A stretch of DNA of 64,000 nucleotides from Sphingobacterium multivorum (GTDB lineage Bacteria; Bacteroidota; Bacteroidia; Sphingobacteriales; Sphingobacteriaceae): positions 3,658,001 to 3,722,000 of the forward strand of contig NZ_CP154261.1 in NCBI RefSeq assembly GCF_039511225.1, in the 5' to 3' direction. The notes below the pieces were generated by a model. It was given only the letters and a program-made list of their open reading frames with translations, did not search any database and was not told where the DNA came from. The position numbers and the translations under genes were made by a program. This document shows, piece after piece, positions 1-8,800 of the stretch (its first letter is position 1; the number at the start of each line of letters is the position of its first letter).

Positions 1-1197
1 CATCAAGCCACTAATGAAAACGGCGAGTATAATAAAAATGAAGAAATTGAGTATCCCCGCGCCCACACCGCCATAAAAAGCATTCACCATCATCGCTATA
101 AGTTCGTTCATACCAGATAAGGGCATGTAACTATCATGCATAGAATTGACAGAACCCGTCGAAATCATCGTTGTGACAATACTCCAAAAACCGGATGCTG
201 CGGCACCAATGCGTACTTCCTTTCCCTCCATAGCACCCATAGACGTATCAATACCCATCTGTGCGATCGCTGGATTTCCAGCCATTTCCATTTTTATATT
301 TGGAATCGTCAGGATGATAAACCCAATGGTCATCACGCCAAACATCATCCATGAAAATTTACGCTTGCGAATAAAAAAGCCGAATGCAAATATCATCGCC
401 ATCGGGATAATAAACTGGGCAATCATTTCCACCATGTTGGTCAAATAATTGGGATTTTCGAATGGATGCGCACTGTTCGCACCAAAAAAACCACCTCCAT
501 TTGTTCCCAGATGTTTAATTGGGACAAAGGCAGCTACTGGTCCTCGACTTACCTGTACGGTATCGCCAGCGACAGTAATCATGCTGTCCTTACCTTCGAA
601 AGTCATCGGCATGCCTTGGAACACGAAAATGGCAGCAACCAGGACCGAGATAGGCAGTAAAATCCGGGTGCAAGATTTCACAAAGAAATCGTAAAAGTTG
701 CCCAATTGCGTTGTTGTTTTATCCCTAAAAGCTTTAAAAATAACCACTGCAGCAGCCATTCCCACTCCTGCAGTCACGAATTGAAGAAACATGAGCCAAA
801 TTTGTCCCAGATAACTCACGCCCGACTCCCCAGAATAGTGTTGGAGATTACAGTTAACCAAAAAGGATATACTGGTATTAAAAGCCAAATCAGCAGTCAT
901 TCCAGGATTTCCATCTGGATTTAAAGGCAAACTTCCCATATTCATCAGGATAGCCATACTCAACAGGAACCACACTAGATTAATTGTCAGAAGAGCAACG
1001 AGGTGCTGTTGCCAAGTCATCTGAACATTCGGATTAATTCCTGTCACTCGATAAAAAAAACGTTCCAATGGTTGAAACAATGGATCTAACCAGGTCTTTT
1101 CGTTACCATATACCTTAGCTATATATTTCCCGAGGGGAAGTCCGAGTAGTAATGTTACGATGAACATCACTATGATTCCAAGAATCTCTGTATTCAT
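1..1197 (-). CDS. kdpA: KdpA, potassium-transporting ATPase subunit A (C-terminus outside window)
   Basis: The K+-translocating subunit of the KdpFABC high-affinity potassium pump, in the inner membrane. 399 codons are visible from the ATG at 1197, and the frame is still open at base 1. Full-length KdpA is about 560 residues. The pore-loop motifs are present: NCNLQHYSGE for the first filter, HLGTNGGGFFGANS for the second, and NAFYGGVGAG for the third. The first filter reads VNCN where E. coli has TNTN. The protein is strongly hydrophobic. It lies downstream of kdpF, so kdpB and kdpC are expected beyond the left edge. The family call is certain; the only limit is truncation by the window. Confidence 0.97.
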   Translation of the reverse strand, partial: MNTEILGIIVMFIVTLLLGLPLGKYIAKVYGNEKTWLDPLFQPLERFFYRVTGINPNVQMTWQQHLVALLTINLVWFLLSMAILMNMGSLPLNPDGNPGMTADLAFNTSISFLVNCNLQHYSGESGVSYLGQIWLMFLQFVTAGVGMAAAVVIFKAFRDKTTTQLGNFYDFFVKSCTRILLPISVLVAAIFVFQGMPMTFEGKDSMITVAGDTVQVSRGPVAAFVPIKHLGTNGGGFFGANSAHPFENPNYLTNMVEMIAQFIIPMAMIFAFGFFIRKRKFSWMMFGVMTIGFIILTIPNIKMEMAGNPAIAQMGIDTSMGAMEGKEVRIGAAASGFWSIVTTMISTGSVNSMHDSYMPLSGMNELIAMMVNAFYGGVGAGILNFFIFIILAVFISGLM

Positions 1198-1232
1198 TTC
1201 TTTAATTGATTTGTATAAAAAGTGTATCATGA

Positions 1233-1307
1233 TCAATCGTCAGCTAACTTTAAGCCCTTCTTTTGACTTCGTAATGCCAAAAGGACTGACTGAAAGCGCA
1301 GTTTCAT
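1233..1307 (-). CDS. Possible 24-residue ORF between kdpF and kdpA
   Basis: In the 141-nt gap between kdpF and kdpA an ATG opens a 24-codon frame, basic in the middle and ending in ADD. It has no membrane segment and no family I recognise. It could be a real small peptide, a translational-coupling leader for kdpA, or chance. Only its place in an operon gap supports it. Confidence 0.25.
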   Translation of the reverse strand: MKLRFQSVLLALRSQKKGLKLADD

Positions 1308-1338
1308 CGCTGACAATGACGAATGAGTAATCTTGTTA

Positions 1339-1416
1339 TTAAAATTTTTCCGGCCTTAAGAGTACATAACAGATGTATGTAAAAACCAGTAGTGCTACAA
1401 TAAATAAAGCTGTCAT
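1339..1416 (-). CDS. kdpF: KdpF, small subunit of the potassium-transporting ATPase
   Basis: A 25-residue single-span membrane peptide. It has the KdpF pattern of one hydrophobic helix followed by LLRPEKF; the family is typically 25-30 residues and ends in a Pro-Glu-x-Phe type motif. KdpF stabilises the KdpFABC complex by packing against KdpA. It starts at the ATG at 1416, directly beside the stop codon of the upstream 125-residue gene, so the two are probably translated from one mRNA. Conventional ORF-length cut-offs would miss it. Confidence 0.88.
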   Translation of the reverse strand: MTALFIVALLVFTYICYVLLRPEKF

Positions 1417-1794
1417 TTACTTTGATATTAGAAGATTATGGATTTGTTGTCCTTTGAGGACCTCTAAAAATGGTGTTGGTAGCTGGGCTTCGATTTCTGC
1501 CCATGCATTGACCGAACTTATACGTCGAAGGCCTCCTAAAGATCTAACAAAAAGATTTTCCAAAATGTATTTTACATAATTGTTTCCTCGTCCATAAATC
1601 ATTCCGAGGAAATGAATATGCTGGCAAATTTTGTCCGTGCTTTGCAGTACTATTAAGCTCCGAAGATGATTAATAACGGCCTGTAAAGCTCCTGCAAAAT
1701 TGTGCTTCCGTAATAGGAAACTAATCTCTGATCGGATTTCTTTATAATGGAGCGCCATATACAAACCTGCACCGTATTGATTTAATTTTTTCAT
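1417..1794 (-). CDS. Unknown 125-residue protein in the kdp leader
   Basis: I do not recognise the family. The ATG at 1794 gives a soluble-looking protein, mostly helical by composition, with no signal peptide or membrane span. A longer reading from a TTG at 1818 would run into the stop of the upstream small gene and is less likely. The stop codon at 1417-1419 abuts the kdpF start at 1416. That spacing, with the same-strand small ORFs before it, argues for a place in the kdp transcription unit. A role in Kdp assembly or potassium-responsive control is possible but is inference from position only. Confidence 0.75.
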   Translation of the reverse strand: MKKLNQYGAGLYMALHYKEIRSEISFLLRKHNFAGALQAVINHLRSLIVLQSTDKICQHIHFLGMIYGRGNNYVKYILENLFVRSLGGLRRISSVNAWAEIEAQLPTPFLEVLKGQQIHNLLISK

Positions 1795-1821
1795 GTTGTA
1801 CGTAAAACTATGCTTCAAAAT

Positions 1822-1944
1822 CTAACCTATATAGAGTTGAAAAATCATTGCAATAATCAATACCACTACGATGAACTTCGCTATACGGTCGCCAGACACA
1901 TTATGAGCGGAACCTCTGCCTTTATTTTCTTGCTTCTCTTTCAT
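1822..1944 (-). CDS. Small single-span membrane protein, 40 residues
   Basis: ATG at 1944 to TAG at 1822. The first 23 residues are charged and polar (KEKQENKGRGS region). Residues about 24-40 are a hydrophobic helix (FIVVVLIIAMIFQLYIG), so a tail-anchored or single-pass topology is likely. It lies 10 nt after the 28-residue ORF and 27 nt before the 125-residue gene, all on one strand leading into kdpF and kdpA. No family is recognised. The compact spacing and clean hydrophobic segment make it more likely real than chance. Confidence 0.6.
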   Translation of the reverse strand: MKEKQENKGRGSAHNVSGDRIAKFIVVVLIIAMIFQLYIG

Positions 1945-1954
1945 ATTATTTATT

Positions 1955-2041
1955 TTATATTTTGCCGAAAAAGTCGACCATTTTATAGAATAACCAGAAG
2001 AAAAATAGTCCAGTTATGATGAGTATGATTGTTATTACCAT
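1955..2041 (-). CDS. Small single-span membrane peptide, 28 residues
   Basis: ATG at 2041 to TAA at 1955. Almost the whole peptide is one hydrophobic helix (ITIILIITGLFFFWLFYK), followed by a short amphipathic tail (MVDFFGKI). This size and layout resemble KdpF-class accessory peptides, but it lacks the KdpF RPEKF-type ending. It is the first clearly gene-like ORF of the run that leads into kdpF and kdpA. Function unknown; membrane location is inferred from composition. Confidence 0.58.
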   Translation of the reverse strand: MVITIILIITGLFFFWLFYKMVDFFGKI

Positions 2042-2625
2042 TGTTAAACTTTATTAGTGACTTGCGATTTCATTTTTTAAACTTGAATTTAATGCTAGTA
2101 GCTTTGCCGATTGTCCCCTCGGTGGACTCTTATCACATACTTTTCTTTTCCGTCCTGTTTTCATATTTACATTCATTTGTCCCAATAAGCCAAATCCTGT
2201 TCCACTGCGCCAAAAAACATCATAAAACACTACTAATCAGATGATATAAAAAAATAAGTCACAAAATAGAATTGGAGAATCCTATCATTTTGATAAGGTT
2301 ATTTTATCAAAATGAGAATGACTATGCTGAAAATGTGATCAAAACATTATAATATGTACCTTGTCATCTATGCTTGAAAGGTGACCAAAAAAGTATAGAC
2401 GGCTTGAGCCGATTTATCTTTTAAAATGATGGGCCAGCACATTTTAGAACTTCATGAATGAATGGGAGAATATGTGAACCTCCGGATGGGTATTAGCAGA
2501 AGCACTATGTAACAAATTTGCAAAGGAATATGAAATTGTCTCCAAAAGTTCACATTAAAAATTATTTTAGGGAATACATATTAGTTGGGAAACGTATTAA
2601 AGAGACACTTATACAAATAAAAACA
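2042..2625. other. Intergenic region between the kdp leader and a divergent DUF1080 gene
   Basis: This stretch must hold the promoters for both divergent units. I find no exact TAnnTTTG box on the minus strand. A perfect 12-bp inverted repeat lies at 2285-2315 and is listed separately. A marginal basic 36-codon minus-strand ORF (2054-2164) ends 12 nt before the 28-residue peptide. I do not consider it well supported. Confidence 0.6.
2285..2315. repeat. Perfect 12-bp inverted repeat with 7-nt spacer
   Basis: Left arm TCATTTTGATAA and right arm TTATCAAAATGA are exact reverse complements separated by GGTTATT. It sits in the divergent region before the kdp leader genes. No T-run follows on either strand, so an operator or mRNA stem is more likely than a terminator. 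Confidence 0.6.
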
Positions 2626-3357
2626 ATGATAAACTTAAACCTTTTCAAAAAAATCACCCTATGGGCCTTTCTGGGCTGTATTTTACTCTCCTGTCAAAAT
2701 GAAAAAAGCAGTCCCAATACATTGACAGAAGAAGAGCAAAGTAACGGCTGGCAACTTTTATTTGATGGTACCACGCTCAACAATTGGCATACGTACAATA
2801 ATAGCAAAAATGCGCCTACGGCCTGGATTGTAAAAAATGGAACAATTTACTGTGACCCCAACAGTGAAAGCCAAAAATACGACTTGGTATCGGACAAAGA
2901 GTATAAAAATTATGAGTTTAAGTTTGAATGGAAGCTGGAAAAAGAGGGAAATAGTGGCGTTTTTGTCAACGTACAGGAAAGACCCGATATTAATGCGACC
3001 TACCATTCTGGGCCGGAGTACCAACTGTTGGCAGATTCCCATCCTGATTTTGATAAACCGCTAAAGCGTTCGGGCTGTCTTTATACATTTCTACCGCAAC
3101 AAAACTTTGTGAACATTAAAACGCAAGATGATTGGAATGAATCCAGTATCATTCAGAAAGATGGAAAAATAACATTCTTCCTAAATGGTAAAATCACTGC
3201 TGAAATGGATTTTAATTCAGCTAAATGGAAAGATTTAGTAAAGCATAGCAATTTCAAAGATTATCCGGAGTTTGGTAAGCATATCAATGGGAAATTAGCA
3301 CTGCAGGATTGGTCGAGAGGCGTATCATTTAGAAATCTAAAAATAAAGCTTTTATAA
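2626..3357 (+). CDS. DUF1080 (3-keto-disaccharide hydrolase domain) lipoprotein
   Basis: A 243-residue secreted lipoprotein. The ATG at 2626 is chosen because it places a lipobox (LLSC, Cys23) after a short basic and hydrophobic signal. The longer frame from a TTG at 2518 would bury it. The rest is one DUF1080 concanavalin-like domain. Its hallmarks are GWQLLFDG near the start, SGVFVNVQ and SGPEYQLL in the middle, and LQDWSRGVSFRNLKIK at the end. Members hydrolyse 3-keto-glucosides or bind glycans in the Bacteroidota envelope. It appears monocistronic: two strong hairpins follow immediately. The exact substrate cannot be told from sequence. Confidence 0.9.
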   Translation: MINLNLFKKITLWAFLGCILLSCQNEKSSPNTLTEEEQSNGWQLLFDGTTLNNWHTYNNSKNAPTAWIVKNGTIYCDPNSESQKYDLVSDKEYKNYEFKFEWKLEKEGNSGVFVNVQERPDINATYHSGPEYQLLADSHPDFDKPLKRSGCLYTFLPQQNFVNIKTQDDWNESSIIQKDGKITFFLNGKITAEMDFNSAKWKDLVKHSNFKDYPEFGKHINGKLALQDWSRGVSFRNLKIKLL

Positions 3358-3360
3358 AAA

Positions 3361-3416
3361 AGTCCTTCAGATATGCGAAGGACTTGGACGCTAAAACAAA
3401 AAATTGTTTTAGCGTC
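3361..3416 (+). terminator. Two back-to-back hairpins after the DUF1080 gene
   Basis: First stem AGTCCTTC/GAAGGACT at 3361-3384. Second stem of 13 bp at 3387-3416 (GACGCTAAAACAA paired with TTGTTTTAGCGTC, AAAA loop). Only 2 nt separate them. The first stem starts 3 nt after the stop codon. Neither has a long T-run, so the pair may act together as terminator and 3'-end protector. Confidence 0.7.
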
Positions 3417-3497
3417 TCGATTATAAAAAATATCGCAAGAAGTATTCATTATAAAAGGAGATAATGCTTGGGAAACAGCATCAAGATGAGCTGCAAA

Positions 3498-3968
3498 CTA
3501 CCGCCATTCAATTCTTGTATCTATCCAAAAACAATCCCTATTCCGCCGAAATAGATCTTCTGGTCTTTGGTGATTGTAGATGAGTTCTTCCAACGCATTA
3601 AAATTATAGCGAAACATATCTTCATCCTTTGACTGAATAGGGCGCAAAATTGAATCTTCATCATCGATAAAAATATCGGATTCGAAAATATTGATTTGAT
3701 GCGTATTCACCCAAGCAATTGCCATTTCCTTACTCATTCGTTCCAATGCTTTGGTCGTTTCCTGATATTGTTTCATTTCCCAGGGAAGATCTTCCGGATA
3801 ATGAGAAGCAATATAGTCTTGGTACGCTTTTATATCACCTTCACGGAGACATTCATTGCGAAGCAATAGTCTTGTCGTGTCCCGAGCAAAGCTAATATAC
3901 TCCGGCCGCATAAATAGGCCGTACCTTTTACTATACAATTCTATTTTTTCTGCTAGTTCTTGCCTCAT
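3498..3968 (-). CDS. Unknown 156-residue soluble protein
   Basis: ATG at 3968; an upstream TTG at 3986 is less likely. The protein is rich in charged and aromatic residues, has no signal peptide or membrane span, and ends RRNRDCFWIDTRIEWR. No family is recognised. It is separated by about 165 nt from the SMR gene on the same strand. Its 3' end faces the DUF1080 hairpins. The length and codon pattern look genuine. Confidence 0.7.
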   Translation of the reverse strand: MRQELAEKIELYSKRYGLFMRPEYISFARDTTRLLLRNECLREGDIKAYQDYIASHYPEDLPWEMKQYQETTKALERMSKEMAIAWVNTHQINIFESDIFIDDEDSILRPIQSKDEDMFRYNFNALEELIYNHQRPEDLFRRNRDCFWIDTRIEWR

Positions 3969-4133
3969 AATTTGATTATCAAGCAAAAATCATCCCAACC
4001 TACTCTTTTATAAGGAGTTTTGATTAAAAAAGTGCGTTTCAAACGACTTTGAACATTCTAGTCAAGCAAATTGAGCTCACCTTTATAATTTATTTAAATC
4101 TTCCCTAACATAAATAGCATTTCCTGTGGCTTT

Positions 4134-4451
4134 TTAGAATATTTTTAAACCGATAATTCCAGCGACGATCAATGTTGCTGAAAGGAGCCTAAATATATTG
4201 GCAGAATCTCCGAAAAAAAAGATTCCAACAATCAATGTTCCCACAGCTCCCAAACCTGTCCATACGGCATAAGCTGTACCGATAGGAATTGCCTTTTGAG
4301 CGTAAAACAATAATCCTCCACTAATGCTCATAGAAACAATAGCCAATATGATCCAACCCAATTTATTTGAATCTGGCTGTTGAGCCATTTTTAATCCGAG
4401 CGGCCAGCCAATTTCAAAAATGCCAGCGATGATCAATGCAATCCAATTCAT
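4134..4451 (-). CDS. SMR-family exporter, SugE/Gdx-like
   Basis: A 105-residue four-helix inner-membrane exporter of the small multidrug resistance family, driven by the proton gradient. The conserved membrane Glu is in the first helix (AGIFEIGWPLGLK). The GTAYAVWTGLGAVGT and GDSANIFR motifs fit the SugE/Gdx (guanidinium exporter) branch better than the EmrE branch. The ATG at 4451 is preferred to a TTG two codons upstream. A TATCTTTG box lies 25 nt upstream, so it has its own promoter although it follows a Crp-like gene. Guanidinium specificity is inferred from motifs. Confidence 0.92.
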   Translation of the reverse strand: MNWIALIIAGIFEIGWPLGLKMAQQPDSNKLGWIILAIVSMSISGGLLFYAQKAIPIGTAYAVWTGLGAVGTLIVGIFFFGDSANIFRLLSATLIVAGIIGLKIF

Positions 4452-4475
4452 TTTCAATAGTTTAAATTTCTACAG

Positions 4476-4483
4476 CAAAGATA
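4476..4483 (-). promoter_or_regulatory. Bacteroidota -7 box for the SMR gene
   Basis: Minus strand reads TATCTTTG, an exact TAnnTTTG match, 25 nt before the SMR start. I find no TTG at the ideal -33 spacing. Confidence 0.55.
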
Positions 4484-4528
4484 ATCGCTAAATGAGGGGC
4501 ATTTTTTGACTTATATCAAAATCGTACC

Positions 4529-5107
4529 TTATCGCCGGATCCGACTAAGTGTTTCTTGTGTAATCCCCAAATATGATGCAATATGACCGAGATTAATTCT
4601 ATTTAACAAATTGGGCTGTAAGCGTATGAGCGATTGATATCGTTCTACTGCAGATTCGGTATGCAGCGACATAATCCGTTCTTCAAGAATAATACAAACC
4701 TCCTCGGCAATCTTCCGACCGATAAGATTTAGTTCAGGATAAATTCTATACAATTCATTTAAATCGTCTACAGAAATAGCATAGATCTCGGAATCTTCAA
4801 GAAGCTGAATATTTTCAAAAGAGGGTTTTTCAGTATAAACGGGTAAAATCGATCCAAAAATCTGGTTTTCCTCACCAAACCAGCTGTTCATTTCACGTCC
4901 GTTTTTAAAAAAATAAGCTCGTAGTAATCCTGTACTTAAAACAAAATAGCTTGATAAATGCTGCCCTTCTCTCAAAAAATGCTCGCCCTTTTTCTTAAAG
5001 AAATAACGCGTTCTATTTTCTACCGCTTTCTCAATTGCTTCATTGAGATAGCCATATTTTTTGAACTGTTCAATTAGGGGATTCATTCTATTATAGATTA
5101 AAATCAT
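4529..5107 (-). CDS. Crp/Fnr-family transcriptional regulator
   Basis: 192 residues. An N-terminal cyclic-nucleotide-binding beta-roll (about 25-120; FVLSTGLLRAYFFKNGRE, WFGEENQIFGSILP) leads through a long helix to a winged helix that ends LGHIASYLGITQETLSRIRR. This is the usual short Bacteroidota Crp/Fnr form. No Fnr-type cysteine cluster is seen. The start overlaps the stop of the DUF4269 gene by 4 nt (ATGA), so the two are translationally coupled. The target is unknown; the SMR gene downstream is the nearest candidate. Confidence 0.9.
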   Translation of the reverse strand: MILIYNRMNPLIEQFKKYGYLNEAIEKAVENRTRYFFKKKGEHFLREGQHLSSYFVLSTGLLRAYFFKNGREMNSWFGEENQIFGSILPVYTEKPSFENIQLLEDSEIYAISVDDLNELYRIYPELNLIGRKIAEEVCIILEERIMSLHTESAVERYQSLIRLQPNLLNRINLGHIASYLGITQETLSRIRR

Positions 5108-5646
5108 TCATAGTTCATCGTGTTATCTGCTGGATTATACTTTAGAAGTTCTGTATATGCATCGCCTTCAATTCCCAATAGCTGACAAAATGCAGGCTCA
5201 GTTTTTATCCCACTCCTCTTGAGCTGTCTGACCTGTTCAGCGAATTGTCCACCCCTCAATTGAATAATTTCATGCTCTTTAAGCATATGTAAGTATCCAT
5301 TCTGAATTTCAGTTGCTTCATCCGTTGCATAAATTTCAAAAAGCTGCCCTTCAATCGTGAAACGGCAGACGATTACGCGATCGGCCGGCCGCCGTAACCG
5401 AAAATGTGCATGCTTCGAAAAATTAAGAGACAGCATTTCTTCAAGAGCATCAAAATCGTCGACACACAGAATAATGTCTATATCACTCCCACCCACATCC
5501 AGCTGAATCGGTATCGTACCAACTACAATCGGATCATAAGCATCAAGAAGAGTAGTAATGTGATAATCAGTCAATAACCGATAGGCTTTTTTCTGCACGT
5601 CGTTTCCAGACTTCAAATAATCTATGTTTTTAAAATTTATGGTCAT
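5104..5646 (-). CDS. DUF4269 family, nucleotidyltransferase-fold protein
   Basis: 180 residues. The pattern TIPIQLDVGGSDIDI (residues 44-58) is the G-S-D-x-D core of the nucleotidyltransferase fold and the most conserved part of DUF4269. A third acidic residue and the RVIVCRF strand follow. The family has no established substrate. It shares a 4-nt ATGA junction with the Crp-like gene, so it is the first gene of a two-gene unit. ATG at 5646 is the only sensible start. Confidence 0.88.
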   Translation of the reverse strand: MTINFKNIDYLKSGNDVQKKAYRLLTDYHITTLLDAYDPIVVGTIPIQLDVGGSDIDIILCVDDFDALEEMLSLNFSKHAHFRLRRPADRVIVCRFTIEGQLFEIYATDEATEIQNGYLHMLKEHEIIQLRGGQFAEQVRQLKRSGIKTEPAFCQLLGIEGDAYTELLKYNPADNTMNYE

Positions 5647-5898
5647 AAGTAACGATAAAATCCAATCCGGTTAAATAGGTTTGAATATACTAAACAACAA
5701 AAGAAAAAACGTAAACATAATCAAAATTAAAAAATAGCCGCAAACAAGATTGGACTGAATTATCAACAGTAAAAAACGGCTTATACCTACGACAGTGGAA
5801 ACCGTTAAATAATATTTACTTAACACAAAATCAACACTACTCTCCTACCTTTATCGCGGTTTAAAAATCACCTAGTCATTTAAACAGCTACAAAACAA

Positions 5899-8800
5899 AT
5901 GAGAAAACATTTGATTACCAGTATTTTGCTAAGCACAATCGGTACCTCACTTACCTATGCGCAAAATGAAACCACCTCTGCGCTGAATGGAACCGTCAGA
6001 GCGGGAAATTCGCCAATCAATGGGGCGACAATCGAAGCCATACATTTGCCCTCCGGGACAAAGTACGTTACTTCATCACGAAGTGACGGTCGCTATAATC
6101 TCCCCAATATGAGAATCGGTGGCCCTTATCAAATCACGGTAACTTATCTTGGGCATTCACCCAATATCAAGCAGATCGAGAAACTGGCTTTGGGACAAAG
6201 CTCAACATTAGATATTCAGATGCAGTCCGCATCGCAGGTATTGGATGAAGCTGTCGTTGTAGGTACGAGACAGGGCAAAGTCTTCAACTCCGGCCGAACA
6301 GGTGCTGCACAAAACATTTCCCGCACAGCGATTCAAAATCTACCTACACTCAATCGAAGCTTTACAGACTTTGTCAAACTGACCCCTCAATTTTCGATGC
6401 AGTACGGTAATCCTTCTTTTGCAGGAAGAAGCAACCTTGCCAATAACTTTACCATCGATGGCGCGCTATTTAACAACGCGTTTGGACTACAGGGAACCAT
6501 CGGAAGCCAAACAAACTCGCAACCTATCAATATGGATGCCTTTGAGGAGATTTCAGTAAACATTGCTCCTTATGACGTAAGACAAAATGGTTTTACCGGT
6601 GCTGCAATCAATGCCGTAACAAGAAGTGGTACCAACGAAGTACAAGGTTCGTTAAATTATTATTTCAGAAATCAGAATTTAGTCAACAAATACAATTCGG
6701 CCGGACTAAGAGCACCAGTCAACAACTTCAGCTTAAAAGGCTATGGTTTTACCGTGGGGGGACCAATTATCAAAAACAAGCTATTCTTTTTTGCAAGCGG
6801 CGAGCTTGAGCGAAGAACAGACCCAGGAACAAATTTTATAGCTTCACGCGGAGGAAATACGGGGCCGAATGTTTCAACCGTATCTGCGGAGAAACTTGAT
6901 GAGCTAGCCAACTACCTTAAATCGATCGGGTATAATCCTGGATCTTATCAAGATTACCCTTTGGATACACGCAGTGACAAATTTTCCGTTAAATTAGATT
7001 ACAATATCGATCAAAAAAATACCTTAAGCGCTAAATATTTCTACTTTCGTTCCTATCGCGACATCTTACCGTCCAATAGCGGCGCGCCCAAAAATAATCG
7101 GCAACCGTCCAACCTTGGCCTACCTTTCAGCTCAGCAGGCTACGGTATAAACAACAACATGGACAATGTGAATTTAGAATTACGTACGCGTATCAGTAGC
7201 AAATATTCTAATTCATTGACCGTAGGCTACAATGTCATGAACGACTATAGAGAGTCGAAAGGTGGCCAACCATTTCCTTTGGTAGACATCATGAACCCCG
7301 ACGGTAGTAGCATGACAGCATTTGGTTACGAACCATTTACAGCATTTAATAGCTTAAAGACGAAGGTATTCCAAGCAACCAACAACTTTAATATTTATGC
7401 CGGAAAGCATGAGATTACCTTGGGAGCCAATTTTGAAAATTACAAAACTACCAATGGATTTGCGCCGAACTATTATGGAGCCTATACATTTGCCAGTTTA
7501 GATGACTTCTACAACTCTGCAAAAAATAATGTTTCCAACGCAACCAAATACCAAATCCAATATTCTGTTTTACCTGATGGATCGTTTCCTTATGCAGAAA
7601 TTTCAGCGCGTATGTTTGGTCTATATGCACAAGATGCCTTTGCTGTAAATAACCATTTTAAATTGACTGCTGGATTGAGAGCTGATTTGACAAACATTTC
7701 ATCACCGAATGAATTGAAGAATGACAATGTAACCAAGTTAAATTTTGATCAAGGTGAAAAGATTGACGTCTCAAAATATCCAAAGAGTGCAATTCTTTGG
7801 TCGCCACGAATTGGATTTAATTGGAATGTCAATGGAACCAATCAAACGCAGGTACGTGGTGGATCAGGAATCTTTACGGGTCGACCACCGTTGGTGTGGA
7901 TTTCTAATCAGGCCGGAAACAATGGTGTCATGTTTGGTTCTGAATCCATTAATAATCCTACAAACCGTCCATTTACACCTGATGTAGATGCTTATCGCAA
8001 TGTAAACCACCAAACTGCAGCCAACAACTCGAGTTATAACTTGGCGGTAACGGATAATAAGTTCAAGTTTATGCAGCTTTGGAGAACGAATCTTGCCGTT
8101 GACCAAAAATTACCGGGCGGTGTTATTGGAACTTTTGAAGCCATGTATTCAAAAGATATCAATTCGGTCTACTTCCGTAATGTCAATCTAAATACAACGG
8201 ACGGTCAAGCGTTGGTTGGTGCGGATAACCGTATGCGTTACAGTACTCCTCGTATTTATGGTGCTGCTAAACCTACTCCCGAAAACCCTAATATTTCGGA
8301 CGCTATTGTCATGTCCAATACATCAAAAGGTTATAGTTATACCTTGACAGGAACATTGTCGAAAGAGTTCAAAGGTGGATTTTTTGCAAATATCGGTTAT
8401 ACCTATACAGATTCAAGATCTGTGAACGATGGAGGATCTATTGCTCAATCCATGTGGCGTGATCGCTATGTGTCGGGTAATCCAAATAGCGCTGACCTAT
8501 CTTATTCAACTTATTTGGTTAAAAATAGATTTATTGCCAACTTCTCTTACCGTAAAGAATACCTGGATCATTTAGGAACGACATTCTCCTTATTTTATCA
8601 ACTGCAGGACGGGCCTCGCTACTCTTATACTTATGGCGGTGACCTGAACAATGATGGTTTGTCGGGTAATGACTTGATCTACATTCCAAATAGTAAAGCT
8701 GAAATTGCACTTGTTGGCGACAATGCGCAAGACACTCGGACAGCTGATCAATTATGGTCTCAATTGAACGGATACATTAATCAGGACAATTACCTAAACG

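Noticed and set aside
2054..2164. 36-codon basic minus-strand ORF before the 28-residue peptide
   Set aside because: Composition is atypical and there is no membrane segment or motif. Only its position near the kdp leader speaks for it.
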